The notes below the pieces were generated by a model, which saw nothing but the letters and a program-made list of their open reading frames with translations, was not told the origin of the DNA and searched no databases. A program made the position numbers and the translations under genes. Source: Acinetobacter kanungonis (GTDB taxonomy: Bacteria; Pseudomonadota; Gammaproteobacteria; Pseudomonadales; Moraxellaceae). Taken from it: 64,000 nt of DNA. Where the stretch lies: assembly GCF_009939195.1 (NCBI RefSeq), contig NZ_JAACKC010000005.1, positions 124,001-188,000 of the forward strand. The letters are read 5' to 3'. Below are positions 29,586-38,438 of this stretch, in pieces. Numbering within the stretch: position 1 is the stretch's first letter; every line of letters begins with the position of its first letter.

Positions 29586-29657
29586 TATTATTGAGAATCA
29601 AAATGGGTAAATAAATTTATAAGATGAACTCCATTTTTCTATTTTTTTCCAAATTGA
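29586..29657 (+). promoter_or_regulatory. Two-block element upstream of ctlX, copy 2
   Basis: The left block TATTATTGAGAATC (29586 onward, 33 bases) differs from the asnC copy at four positions and the right block (29640-29657) is identical. Internal spacing is the same in both copies. It lies 99 bases upstream of ctlX in inverted orientation relative to that gene. Confidence 0.6.
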
Positions 29658-29676
29658 AAAGTTTTTTTTCAATTTG
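29650..29676. promoter_or_regulatory. Perfect 11-base inverted repeat upstream of ctlX
   Basis: CAAATTGAAAA and TTTTCAATTTG are separated by five bases. The left arm overlaps the right block of the shared element, which supports a protein-binding role. Confidence 0.5.
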
Positions 29677-29853
29677 ATCAGATATTGTCATGCATTTGAG
29701 ACGTTACTTAAGCTATTGCTTCTGATCTTCGTGAATAAGCTATTGTTAAACTTATTCGGCTTGGTACTAAAAACATATAGGTAATTTAGAATCTTCAATG
29801 AACAAATAGTGATAGAATTTTTTGGAAAAAATATAAGTGAAAAGTAGGAAGCC

Positions 29854-30252
29854 ATGATGACACAATTAGAGTTTTATCAAGCCAAACTGAATTATGAAAT
29901 GGACTCTTGGGATTTATTCGAAGCAATAAATCAGGGGCAGAATATAGTGGTAGTCGATGGTCGAAGTACAACGGCATACGCGCATGAGCACATACCCAAT
30001 GCCATTAATATTCCACACCGTGGAATTACCGCTGAATCCTTAGCACATTTAGATCAGTCCGTATTGTATGTTACTTATTGTGATGGAATTGGTTGTAATG
30101 CTTCGACTAAGACTGCTCTTAAAATGGCGACTTTGGGCTTTCAAGTCAAAGAGCTTATCGGCGGTTTGGATTGGTGGAAACGAGATGGCTACCAAACAGC
30201 GGGTGAAAATGCGCAAGCAGGCACCAGCTTAGATTGTGGCTGTGCAGGTTAA
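29854..30252 (+). CDS. Rhodanese-like domain protein
   Basis: The 132-residue single-domain protein is a rhodanese-fold sulfurtransferase. The active-site loop is CDGIGC (C76 to C81), so C76 is the predicted persulfide-carrying cysteine, preceded by a typical VVVDGRSTTAYAHEHIPNAINIPH stretch. The C-terminus ends CGCAG, an unusual extra cysteine pair that might bind metal or aid sulfur relay. ATG at 29854 and 29857 are equally possible starts. The gene lies between ctlX and an MFS transporter. The sulfur acceptor is unknown. Confidence 0.82.
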   Translation: MMTQLEFYQAKLNYEMDSWDLFEAINQGQNIVVVDGRSTTAYAHEHIPNAINIPHRGITAESLAHLDQSVLYVTYCDGIGCNASTKTALKMATLGFQVKELIGGLDWWKRDGYQTAGENAQAGTSLDCGCAG

Positions 30253-30267
30253 ATTTAAAATAAAAGA

Positions 30268-30297
30268 AGCTTGATTTGTATTCATTCAGATCAAGCT
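30268..30297 (+). terminator. Possible weak terminator after the rhodanese gene
   Basis: AGCTTGAT and ATCAAGCT form an 8-base stem with a 14-base loop, 16 bases past the stop, but only a short T-stretch follows. Confidence 0.35.
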
Positions 30298-30529
30298 GAT
30301 TTCACCCAATATAAAAATAAACAAAGAGTTATTCCACAGATAGCATTAACAAATTATTGCGTATTTTCTTAGCTGCATTTTTGATATTCTTTATGATAAA
30401 AATCAACTTTTAATTCATCTTAAGCATCATAAACTGAATAAGAACATTAAAACTTTTGGCAACATCAATAAAATAGAAGTCAGGAAAGACTGAATCGACA
30501 AACTAAAAAGCTTACTAGGGATGGTGGCA

Positions 30530-31753
30530 ATGGATTTCAAAACTCAACGCAATACACCTACTTTCTTCTCATTACATGCAATTGCAATTATTACCTTTGC
30601 TCAACTTTTTGGTACATCATTATGGTTTAGTGCCAATAGTGCTGCGCTAGATTTAATCCGAGAATGGCACATTACGGTCGCAGATATCGGCTGGCTGACC
30701 AATGCAGTGCAAGCGGGTTTTATCATAGGTACCTTTTTTATTGCATTTACAGGTTTTGCCGATCGCTTCAAGGCGAGTTCCATTTTTACTGTTGCAGCAT
30801 TATTAGGCGCATTTTTTAACCTGTGTTTTGCTTGGTTTGCACACGGTTTAGTCGATGGCATGATTTATCGCTTTTGTGTGGGAGTTTGTCTGGCAGGTAT
30901 CTACCCCATTGGAATGAAATTAGTGGTGCAATGGGCACCTAAAAGAGCTGGGCAGGTTTTAGCACTTTTGGTTGCCATGCTGACCTTGGGTTCCGCCCTG
31001 CCTCATGCCTTAAATGGCTTATCTGCCAATTTAAACTGGCATTATGTAATCACCTTATCCTCAATTTTAGCATTAATAGCCGCATCACTTATTTTCATGT
31101 TAGGTGACAGTCAAAATGCAAAATCAGCAATAAAAAAGGTGAACAAATCCTCAGCATTTCAGGTATTTAAAATTCCAAAATTTAGAGCTTCTGCATTGGG
31201 ATATTTTGGGCACATGTGGGAGTTGTATGCCTTCTGGACAGTACTTCCTCTGCTCATTGCTCATTCTGGGGTATTAAACATACTGCGTTTTTCTAACCTC
31301 GCCTTAACCACCTTTTTTGTTATGGCTTTTGGGGCTTTAGGCTGTCTGTTAGGTGGTTATTGGTCAAAAAAATATGGCAGTGACAAAGTCGCGATTGGGG
31401 CTTTATTTACATCAGGTCTAAGCTGTCTGATCTTTGCGATTGGTTGGCGTTCTTTGCCTGAGTGGTTGATATTGCTCGTGCTAATTATTTGGAGCGCATC
31501 TGTGATTGCCGATTCGCCACAATTTTCTGCACTGTCCTCTGCTGCTTGTCCGCCCGAGAATTTAGGTGCAGGGCTTGCTTTGCAAAATTCGATTGGCTTT
31601 GCCATTACCATCATCTCTATTGCTTTGACCACTCATGCGTTTGATCGCATTGGTTTAGATTCAACTTGGATCCTACTGATTGGACCTGTACTCGGAATCT
31701 TTGGTTTTTATAAAACCCTCATCAGCAGTGAATTAAAACAAACTATTAGATAG
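30530..31753 (+). CDS. Major facilitator superfamily transporter
   Basis: The 407-residue protein is a twelve-helix MFS permease. It has SLHAIAIITFAQLFGTSLWF near the start, a central basic loop around residues 195-215 and IGMKLVVQWAPKRAGQVLALL between helices, as in cyanate, nitrate/nitrite and drug-type carriers. The ATG at 30521 overlaps the AGGG that serves the ATG at 30530, so the latter is preferred. It ends before a strong bidirectional terminator. The substrate is not shown; the neighbours give little help. Confidence 0.8.
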   Translation: MDFKTQRNTPTFFSLHAIAIITFAQLFGTSLWFSANSAALDLIREWHITVADIGWLTNAVQAGFIIGTFFIAFTGFADRFKASSIFTVAALLGAFFNLCFAWFAHGLVDGMIYRFCVGVCLAGIYPIGMKLVVQWAPKRAGQVLALLVAMLTLGSALPHALNGLSANLNWHYVITLSSILALIAASLIFMLGDSQNAKSAIKKVNKSSAFQVFKIPKFRASALGYFGHMWELYAFWTVLPLLIAHSGVLNILRFSNLALTTFFVMAFGALGCLLGGYWSKKYGSDKVAIGALFTSGLSCLIFAIGWRSLPEWLILLVLIIWSASVIADSPQFSALSSAACPPENLGAGLALQNSIGFAITIISIALTTHAFDRIGLDSTWILLIGPVLGIFGFYKTLISSELKQTIR

Positions 31754-31821
31754 TTACTATATTTTAGTAAGTATATTCACCTTGCAACTAACTATTCTAT
31801 TGATGCCGATTTAATTCAGGT

Positions 31822-31853
31822 AAAAGTATCCATCATGATGATGGATACTTTTT
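31822..31853. terminator. Bidirectional terminator between MFS and TonB-receptor genes
   Basis: Perfect 15-base arms (AAAAGTATCCATCAT / ATGATGGATACTTTT) around a single base, with A- and T-runs on both sides. It ends both convergent transcripts. Confidence 0.9.
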
Positions 31854-31861
31854 CAAATAAA

Positions 31862-34051
31862 TTAGTATTTTATGGTGTAACTCAAAGCGAAAGTTCGTCC
31901 TTCTGCTGGAATTGCTAAGAGTGAATTGGCATTAGTCACAGCAGCTTGTTGTGCAAAGACAGTTTTATATTGCTTACCCCAAACATTATAAACTCCAAAG
32001 TCCACACGTCCTTTTGCTAGTGGGAAGTGTGCCAATACATCCATTATTGTATACCCTTTAATTTCTGCTGCACTATTGCCATCGCTCAGTCCAGCAGCTT
32101 CAAGCTCTAGGTCATCTTTATAGGCTTTATTGGTTCCTTGAATAGCCAACATTTGCGCACGTAGACCATAACCCGCAGCATTGCTCCATTCCGCAAATAA
32201 TGTTCCTTTCATCGGTGAGATTGTGAAAGCATTTAACTCATGCCATTGGTCGGCTGCATCTTTGTATTGACCACGGGTATAACCCAAAGTTCCGCCTACT
32301 TTATAGTTCTCCATAAATGGATAACTCACAGTGGCTTCTGCGCCATAAATACGTTGATCGGTATCGACTATATTCACAGATCGGTCTGAGTTAAATTGAA
32401 CGACTTTATCTGAGGTATTGTAGAAGCCTGTTAAACCCAAATTTAAACCAGAATCTTGGTTGAATCGCCAACCCAGTTCATAACTGTTTACGGTAATTGG
32501 TTCTATGCCAGACGTGGTCAGTGTATACGCTGCCACATCTCTTAATACACGCTGTACATCTGGGTAGCTATAACCCTGAGAGAAGTTGGCATAGATTTGT
32601 TGTGCATCCGTCAATTTAAACACTGTGCCTAAGTTAAACAGAAACTTATCCGAGTCAGTCGAATCGGCTGCCATTAAGGTATAAGGCTTACGTGCTGTTA
32701 AGTAACTGTCTGTATCTGCCTGTACATACTGGTAGCGTACTCCTGCCTGTACATTGAGCCGATCTGTTAAGGCATAATCCCCTTGCACAAATGTTCCAAT
32801 GTTTTGAATTTCAGTATCGGGACCTAAGCCTTGAGTTTCCCCCGTTGCGGTATACACCAAACCATTGTTGCTTGGCGTATAAAACTCAGCCCATTGATGG
32901 TCTTTTTCCCAATCATAATCCAGACCATACGTCAGTTTTAAATCGCGTTCGGCAACTTTTAGGTCCGACTGTAGGGTTGTTCGAATTCCAGCAAAGTCCA
33001 CATCTGACTGACTTTGTTTAACATTTACACCGTCCGCAGAATAACCATAAGGAACGAAACGGGATTTTTCATTTCGATAATAGGCTTCAACATTTAAAAC
33101 CTGCCCTAAGAAACTCTGATTTTGATACTGGGTATTGAAGGCATAACGCTCTGTGAATGGCTGTTTGTCTAAGCTCCAGCCTTTTACTGCTTTTAAGGAA
33201 GGTTCTGCGTTTGTCTGTAGATAAGAGTAATCTGGACCATATTCTGTATCTTGTTCATCTTTATAATATTGCGCACCAAAACTTAAACTTTGGCTATCAG
33301 TCAAATTAAAATTCAGGCGTCCATTTACATCTATGGTATCCGTATCCATGGTACTGCCTTGCCATGGGCTTAGTGCAATACGATCTCCATTACCATCAAA
33401 CTGCGAACCGCGACTGGTATAGTCCACACCTAAAAAACCATCGACTGAATCATTGGAAAATGAAGCACTTTGTCCAACTTGATAAGCTAAGCTGTCACCC
33501 CGAAAATTATCTGCCGATGTCACCCCTAATTTTGTTTCGAAACTGACAGGTTCCGATTTGTCTGCACGTTTGGTAATAATATTGATAATACCGCCTGTTG
33601 CCCCAGAACCATAAATACTGGTCGCGCCCGAAACCACTTCAATATGATCAATCATATTCGGGCTAATACTATTCAATTGACGTGCGACATCTCGAGATCC
33701 AGTTTGAGAAACCCCATCAATCATCACCAGTACATTACGTCCACGCATGGTTTGCCCGTAATTACTGCTGGTTCCACTACTCGGTGCTAAAGATGGCACC
33801 AGTTGAGCAAGAATATCTGCGACTTTTTTCCCTGGTGCTGCTTGTTGAGCAATTTCGGCTGCCGAAATGGTTTGTACTGTTCCTGCAATTTCAGCAATAC
33901 TTTTCGGTGTACGTGTCGCAGTCATCACAATAGTAGGAAGCTTCGCTTCGGCATTTTGTGTTTCAGTCCCTATTGCAACGGAATCGTCTGCATAAAGTTG
34001 GCTGCAAATTGCTGTTGTAAGTAGGCAAAGACTAAAGTGTGACAAGCGCAT
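31862..34051 (-). CDS. TonB-dependent siderophore receptor, IutA-like
   Basis: The 729-residue outer-membrane receptor has a signal peptide ending near SQLYA, a TonB-box-like start, a plug domain with PTIVMTATRTPKSIAEIAG and IEVVSGATSIYGSGATGGIIN, and a 22-strand-type barrel ending in a terminal aromatic-lysine (SYTIKY). The plug and barrel patterns match the aerobactin receptor IutA family, so a hydroxamate or related ferric siderophore is the likely ligand. No siderophore synthesis genes adjoin. The ATG at 34111 would add 20 odd residues and lies in a Fur box; the ATG at 34051 follows a GGAA and heads a normal signal peptide. Confidence 0.9.
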   Translation of the reverse strand: MRLSHFSLCLLTTAICSQLYADDSVAIGTETQNAEAKLPTIVMTATRTPKSIAEIAGTVQTISAAEIAQQAAPGKKVADILAQLVPSLAPSSGTSSNYGQTMRGRNVLVMIDGVSQTGSRDVARQLNSISPNMIDHIEVVSGATSIYGSGATGGIINIITKRADKSEPVSFETKLGVTSADNFRGDSLAYQVGQSASFSNDSVDGFLGVDYTSRGSQFDGNGDRIALSPWQGSTMDTDTIDVNGRLNFNLTDSQSLSFGAQYYKDEQDTEYGPDYSYLQTNAEPSLKAVKGWSLDKQPFTERYAFNTQYQNQSFLGQVLNVEAYYRNEKSRFVPYGYSADGVNVKQSQSDVDFAGIRTTLQSDLKVAERDLKLTYGLDYDWEKDHQWAEFYTPSNNGLVYTATGETQGLGPDTEIQNIGTFVQGDYALTDRLNVQAGVRYQYVQADTDSYLTARKPYTLMAADSTDSDKFLFNLGTVFKLTDAQQIYANFSQGYSYPDVQRVLRDVAAYTLTTSGIEPITVNSYELGWRFNQDSGLNLGLTGFYNTSDKVVQFNSDRSVNIVDTDQRIYGAEATVSYPFMENYKVGGTLGYTRGQYKDAADQWHELNAFTISPMKGTLFAEWSNAAGYGLRAQMLAIQGTNKAYKDDLELEAAGLSDGNSAAEIKGYTIMDVLAHFPLAKGRVDFGVYNVWGKQYKTVFAQQAAVTNANSLLAIPAEGRTFALSYTIKY

Positions 34052-34091
34052 TTTTATTTCCAAGTAGTAAATATTAATATTGGTGCAAATA

Positions 34092-34110
34092 GTAATCATT
34101 ATTATTATCA
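34092..34110 (-). promoter_or_regulatory. Fur box upstream of the siderophore receptor
   Basis: The minus strand reads TGATAATAATAATGATTAC, close to the GATAATGATAATCATTATC consensus. It lies 41-59 bases upstream of the chosen start, where iron-loaded Fur would block the promoter. Confidence 0.75.
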
Positions 34111-34366
34111 ATGTAAAACGGTTATTAACTTTTTATCATTCAGTCACGTTTCTTAACGCCTATGGCACTATGTAAGCTAGATACAGTCGCTGCGAACTCT
34201 ATAAGATATCTTTATTTTCTGAGATTCTTTTCAGTTTATTCCTTACCAACTAAAACATAGTTACTTTCTTTTATTAATTTTTTATGGATATAAACCACAT
34301 TCTTTTAACAGGATCTGCTCATGTTAGAATGCAAAGCATCGACTTGATAATAATTGAGGGAAACTC

Positions 34367-34399
34367 ATGCCGTATAACTTTGCTGACTATTTGGATTAA
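34367..34399 (+). CDS. Possible 10-residue leader peptide ahead of the membrane-anchored unknown
   Basis: MPYNFADYLD then stop, with GAGGG spaced ideally before the ATG. The main gene starts eight bases past its stop and has no ribosome-binding site of its own. That arrangement fits translational coupling. It could also be chance. Confidence 0.35.
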   Translation: MPYNFADYLD

Positions 34400-34406
34400 A
34401 CAGATT

Positions 34407-34868
34407 ATGGGTATTGCTATCTTCTGTCTGATTCTCGGTTTTATTATTGGTTATTTATTTGGTGATTCACGTAAAGAGACAAATGCCCCAAATACTAAAG
34501 CCAGACCCAATACACGAAATGTCTATCTGAGTTATAACGAAAGACAACGCGCCAAACTTCAACATTACAGCGATGCAGATCGTATTCGAGAGCTTAATTT
34601 ACTCTCTTCAAATGAAAGCAAATTCATGCGTTTATTACAGCATCAGTTTCAACATGAATTGTTGATTATTAAAGATCGTCGATTTTATATTGCAGATCAA
34701 GACCGCTACCCGATAGCAATCTTTGAATATCGGGATGGTTCCAAAGAACTTAAAGTCCAAGACGTGGAAGATGGTATTCCCGTTTTTATTTATAAGGCGA
34801 TTCTTTCCAGTGATGCCATTGCTGAAGACAATTTATTCATAAAGAACAATAACTCTGCGAGAAAGTAA
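34407..34868 (+). CDS. Membrane-anchored hypothetical protein
   Basis: The 153-residue form starts at a methionine followed by one hydrophobic helix (GIAIFCLILGFIIGYLFG) and a basic, proline- and asparagine-rich linker, so the bulk of the protein should lie on one face of the inner membrane. The soluble part (residues 40-150) is rich in charged helices and ends with a compact RFYIADQDRYPIAIFEYRDGSKELKVQDVE module; I do not recognise it, though nuclease- or restriction-related C-terminal modules can look like this. A longer frame from 34284 exists but has no ribosome-binding site. No neighbour suggests a function. Confidence 0.6.
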   Translation: MGIAIFCLILGFIIGYLFGDSRKETNAPNTKARPNTRNVYLSYNERQRAKLQHYSDADRIRELNLLSSNESKFMRLLQHQFQHELLIIKDRRFYIADQDRYPIAIFEYRDGSKELKVQDVEDGIPVFIYKAILSSDAIAEDNLFIKNNNSARK

Positions 34869-34918
34869 AACTATCTCATAAGTCCTTTTTAAATATTCCC
34901 TTAAAGCCCTCTCATCCT

Positions 34919-34946
34919 TGCCTTCTCTAAAAATGAGAAGGCATTT
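34919..34946 (+). terminator. Rho-independent terminator after the membrane-anchored unknown
   Basis: A 9-base stem TGCCTTCTC / GAGAAGGCA with a seven-base loop, followed by TTT. Confidence 0.7.
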
Positions 34947-35035
34947 AGATGTTGAAAGTATGGACTACTCATCAGTTGCGTATAGCCATTCACCATCCAA
35001 CGCGACAGATCTGACAACCAGCTTAATCGTTAGTT

Positions 35036-35677
35036 TTAATGAAAAACAACACTCCAAATTAAACGCAATGCAATTCCAGCCAATAACACCCCCAGCATTT
35101 TTTCAAGTACAGCGTTGTATTTGAGAAAACTTGATCGAATGTTGGGTCGTGTGAAGATCAAACTGACACCTACAAACCATAGCGCATTCACCAAACACAT
35201 CCATCCTCCATAAAAGATCTGAATACCTAGAGGTGTTGTCACACCCACAATACTGGTAAAAATTGCGAGAAAGAAAATGGTTGCTTTCGGATTCAAAGCA
35301 TTGGTTAGAAAGCCCGTCATAAATGCTTTCTGGGTGGTCATCGCAGCTAAGTTGGATGCTTGATCCATGCTCAACTGAATAGGTTTGGATGCCCCTTGAA
35401 TACAATTCCAGCCTAAATAGAGTAAATATGAGGCACCTATCATTTGGAAAATGCTCATAAAACTCTGATTCTGAGACAGAATCAGTCCTACCCCAATGAG
35501 GGTATAAAACACATGGACTGAAATACCACAGCCTATGCCCAGTGCTGTTATACATCCAATACGATGACCATAGAGCGTGCTTTGTCGAACCGTCACAATA
35601 AAGTCAGGTCCAGGAATAATCACCGCGAGAAAATGGATAAGTGCTAATGTTAAAAATTCATGGCTATAAACACTCAT
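35036..35677 (-). CDS. LysE/RhtB family amino-acid exporter
   Basis: The 213-residue protein has the LysE/RhtB start (LTLALIHFLAVIIPGPDFIV, then TVRQSTLYGH) and about six hydrophobic helices, including the segment GFLTNALNPKATIFFLAIF that is diagnostic of the family. Members export homoserine, threonine, lysine, or other amino acids. Its start overlaps the stop of the AlaX-type gene by four bases, so the two are translationally coupled. That pair would clear an excess of a small amino acid such as alanine or serine and prevent its misuse by tRNA synthetases; the pairing is an inference from order. Confidence 0.9.
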   Translation of the reverse strand: MSVYSHEFLTLALIHFLAVIIPGPDFIVTVRQSTLYGHRIGCITALGIGCGISVHVFYTLIGVGLILSQNQSFMSIFQMIGASYLLYLGWNCIQGASKPIQLSMDQASNLAAMTTQKAFMTGFLTNALNPKATIFFLAIFTSIVGVTTPLGIQIFYGGWMCLVNALWFVGVSLIFTRPNIRSSFLKYNAVLEKMLGVLLAGIALRLIWSVVFH

Positions 35678-36321
35678 CCCGCATGGCCTACAGCTAATCC
35701 ATAACGTATAGTGAGTTTTCCTTTCTTCATTTCAATTTTCAGGATCTCAATTTCACCTATTTCTGCAAGTGATTGAACATGTGTGCCGCCACATGGATAG
35801 GCATTAAAATGACCAAAAGCAATTTCACGAAAGCCCGCATTATTGATCGTGATTTTGGCAGGAAGATCAGCATCAATCGCCTGTTTAAGAAGGTGTTTTA
35901 GATGCAGAGAATCTATTTCTTCATTGTTTTCAGTTGCTATAAATTGTACTTTGGCATCATCTGGCCAATGCTGTGCTTTAGTGGGCTGCCAACCATGAGT
36001 CTCTACAATATGTCCGATTAAATGCCCTGCACTATGTAACCGGCTATGCAAATGTTGCTGCTGTTGATTTACTTTTGCAAATGCTAGACCTAGCGGAATA
36101 GCTTGTTTGCACTCATGAATAATGTTGCCATTTTCAAATGCAACATGAATGACGTCGCTCTCTGCAATTGTCCCGACATCACTCGGCTGTCCTCCACCCT
36201 GCGGATGAAAGGGCGTTTGATTTAAGACGACTTTTAAATTTTCATTCGCAAGTTGTTCACATGATAAAACTTCAACTTCATGTTCGGTAATACCATATAA
36301 ATAAAGATTTTTTTCCATCAA
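35674..36321 (-). CDS. Alanyl-tRNA editing protein (AlaX-like)
   Basis: The 215-residue protein is a freestanding AlaRS-editing-domain homologue that deacylates mischarged tRNA-Ala, usually Ser-tRNA-Ala. The zinc-binding motifs are visible: HSAGH in SRLHSAGHLIGHIVE, and CGGTHV. The leading 110 residues form the usual beta-barrel domain (LNQTPFHPQGGGQPSDVGT). Length is that of the short AlaX type without the C-terminal C-Ala domain. It is coupled to a LysE-family exporter and divergent from a LysR gene, which suggests regulated protection against an amino acid, perhaps serine or a non-protein analogue. Confidence 0.9.
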   Translation of the reverse strand: MMEKNLYLYGITEHEVEVLSCEQLANENLKVVLNQTPFHPQGGGQPSDVGTIAESDVIHVAFENGNIIHECKQAIPLGLAFAKVNQQQQHLHSRLHSAGHLIGHIVETHGWQPTKAQHWPDDAKVQFIATENNEEIDSLHLKHLLKQAIDADLPAKITINNAGFREIAFGHFNAYPCGGTHVQSLAEIGEIEILKIEMKKGKLTIRYGLAVGHAG

Positions 36322-36407
36322 TCACGATCCATTTCAGCTTATGTAAAAATTGTATAACGTTGTTCTAATCGTGATAATCTATTAAAAAATCAAATAACTT
36401 TTGCCTT

Positions 36408-37343
36408 ATGAGCACAAATCAAAATCTAAACTTACTGAATGAAATGGTGACATTTGTGAAAGTGGTAGAAACCAATAGTTTCTCTGAAACGGCACGGCAG
36501 ATGGGGACTACTCCTTCTGCAATAAGCCGAGCCATTTCAAGGCTCGAAAAAGCTTTGGGTACGCGATTAATTCAACGCACCACACGAAAACTACGTTTGA
36601 GTGAGAGTGGACAAGCCGTCTATGAACGTTGCCTCGACATGGTGAATGCTGCACAAGCCGTGATGGAGAGTTCAGAGAAATTTCATGCAGAACCACAAGG
36701 ACAAATTCGCATGAGTGTGCCTAAAGCTGTTGGGCATTACTTAATTCACCCACATTTACCTGAGTTTTTAAGACTGTATCCCCAAATAGACATTCAACTA
36801 CTTTTAGAGGATCGCTATGTAGATTTAATTGAGGATGAAGTTGACCTTGCAATTCGTATTACGGAAAAGCCGAATAATGGCTTAATGGGGCGAAAACTGA
36901 TTGAAATTGATCATGTGATCTGTGCGTCTCCCGAATATTTAGCAGAGCACGGAACACCACAGCATCCACACGATTTAAAGGAGCATTCTTGCATTTATTT
37001 AGGCGAACAAGCCATTGATTCAAAATGGAAATTTCAACAAGGCAGTAAAAATATTTCAGTGCATGTTAAAGGTCGCTATGCAGCCAATCATACTGGAGTG
37101 CGGCTAGATGCTGCCTTACAACACATTGGTATTGCCAGTTTGCCGTACTTTGTTGCCAATCAGGCGTTGCAAAATAAGCAATTGATTCAAGTCCTGCCCG
37201 ACTGGTATTTCAAAACCTATTATAGTGGTGGTGCATGGCTCCTTTACCCAGCCACGAAGCATTTACCGCCTAAACTGAAAGTTTTAATCCAGTTTCTCGC
37301 TCAGAAACTTGAACAAGCGCCAACATTGTTAAGACCAAATTGA
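36408..37343 (+). CDS. LysR family transcriptional regulator
   Basis: The 311-residue regulator has a standard helix-turn-helix (NSFSETARQMGTTPSAISRA, then ISRLEKALGTRLIQRTTRKL) and an effector domain similar to the DsdC/AaeR-type group with GYLIHPHLPEFLRLYPQIDIQ-like patterning. It is divergent from the AlaX-LysE pair with 86 bases between starts, so it probably controls them. Effector and target are otherwise unknown. Confidence 0.85.
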   Translation: MSTNQNLNLLNEMVTFVKVVETNSFSETARQMGTTPSAISRAISRLEKALGTRLIQRTTRKLRLSESGQAVYERCLDMVNAAQAVMESSEKFHAEPQGQIRMSVPKAVGHYLIHPHLPEFLRLYPQIDIQLLLEDRYVDLIEDEVDLAIRITEKPNNGLMGRKLIEIDHVICASPEYLAEHGTPQHPHDLKEHSCIYLGEQAIDSKWKFQQGSKNISVHVKGRYAANHTGVRLDAALQHIGIASLPYFVANQALQNKQLIQVLPDWYFKTYYSGGAWLLYPATKHLPPKLKVLIQFLAQKLEQAPTLLRPN

Positions 37344-37520
37344 TAAAAGATGAGTTGATAATCTGTCTAAAGCTTTATAAGATGGATCAATAATCAAGTG
37401 TTAGGATAAGCAGAAAAATAAATATATTAGAATGAATTGGGATTTATAAAAAATATTATAGGCATTGTATAAATCTATTTAAGCGATTTTTATTGGTGAT
37501 TTATACAATCCCTGAATTGA

Positions 37521-38393
37521 TTATTGAATCAAGGTATTCCAGATATAATCCATGCGCTGAGAGTAGATTACTTTACTGCGAATAATATAAACATCTTGGA
37601 AAAAATGATAATCATCTAAGACTCTTAATTTATTTTCAGCAATCTCTTCTTCAATTAAAAGTTTTGGTAGCCAAGCGATGCCTAGTCCTTGTAAAACCAA
37701 AGCTTTTAGATCACCCGCATTATCTGTTTCATATAAAATTCGATAATCAAGTTTATCTTCAATTTCACGATCAACACATTTTCTCAGATATGCTTGTTTA
37801 CTGTACGATAATAAAGGGAAATTTTGATCTAAACTGTATTTTTCGTATTTATCACGTGCAGATGCGACAGGTAATATTTCCATTTTCACAATTTTATGAA
37901 ATGCAAAAATTGCATGGTCCAATTGTTTTAAAGTTTCTTCATCACAATAGCAAATCAAGAAATCACATGAACCTTCTTTCAATAATCGCATGCCCTGTTT
38001 CATGTTTGCTGCAATAATTTCAAGTTGTAGATCTTTAATATCTGTATATAAATTGTGAATGAAGTTTGGGAAAAACTGTGTGATTAATGAATGAGAAACC
38101 GCAAACTTGATTGAAAGTTCATTGTTTCGGATGTTTTTCTCTAAATACTTAATTGTTGTATCTAGTTGATTTTGTATATTTTTTGCGGAAGATAATAAAA
38201 TTTGTCCTGCATCTGTAAAGTCTACGTTCTTGCTATAGCGTTTTAAAATTTGAAAGCCAAGTGCATCTTCTATGGCTTGAATTCTGCGTGTGAAAGCAGA
38301 TTGTGTTACATGTCTGAGTTCAGCCGCTTTTGAAATTGACTTCTCTTGTTCTAGAGCAAGTAAATCTTCAATCCAGCGAATTTCCAATGACAT
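37521..38393 (-). CDS. aalR: LysR family regulator of aspartate catabolism (AalR-like)
   Basis: The 290-residue protein has a LysR helix-turn-helix (EKSISKAAELRHVTQSAFTR, then RIQAIEDALGFQILKRYSKN) and an effector domain. It is divergent from aspA with 140 bases between them. In Acinetobacter baylyi the LysR proteins AalR and DarR control aspartate uptake and aspA, and I recall their reported consensus as ATGC-N7-GCAT. Exactly this pattern lies in the intergenic region. The gene symbol rests on this synteny and motif, not on a direct alignment. A second copy of the same site lies inside the coding region at 37901, which could give autoregulation or DNA looping. Confidence 0.82.
   Translation of the reverse strand: MSLEIRWIEDLLALEQEKSISKAAELRHVTQSAFTRRIQAIEDALGFQILKRYSKNVDFTDAGQILLSSAKNIQNQLDTTIKYLEKNIRNNELSIKFAVSHSLITQFFPNFIHNLYTDIKDLQLEIIAANMKQGMRLLKEGSCDFLICYCDEETLKQLDHAIFAFHKIVKMEILPVASARDKYEKYSLDQNFPLLSYSKQAYLRKCVDREIEDKLDYRILYETDNAGDLKALVLQGLGIAWLPKLLIEEEIAENKLRVLDDYHFFQDVYIIRSKVIYSQRMDYIWNTLIQ
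37901..37915. promoter_or_regulatory. Second ATGC-N7-GCAT site, inside the aalR coding region
   Basis: ATGCAAAAATTGCAT is identical in all 15 bases to the site next to aspA and shares the following GG. It is 538 bases away and lies inside the regulator gene, a place suited to looping or repression of its own transcription. Confidence 0.45.
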
Positions 38394-38438
38394 TTGCGTT
38401 GTCCATAATTTAAACGGTGCTATTAATTATACAGTGTT

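Larger units (their letters stand above)
29488..29853. other. Divergent ctlX/rhodanese intergenic region
   Basis: This 366-base gap holds the ctlX promoter, the two-block element (29586-29657) and a perfect 11-base inverted repeat (29650-29676). I see no gene in it. Confidence 0.6.

Noticed and set aside
34918..35124. A 68-codon plus-strand frame after the membrane-anchored unknown
   Set aside because: It starts inside the terminator hairpin, has no ribosome-binding site and runs into the end of the convergent LysE gene.
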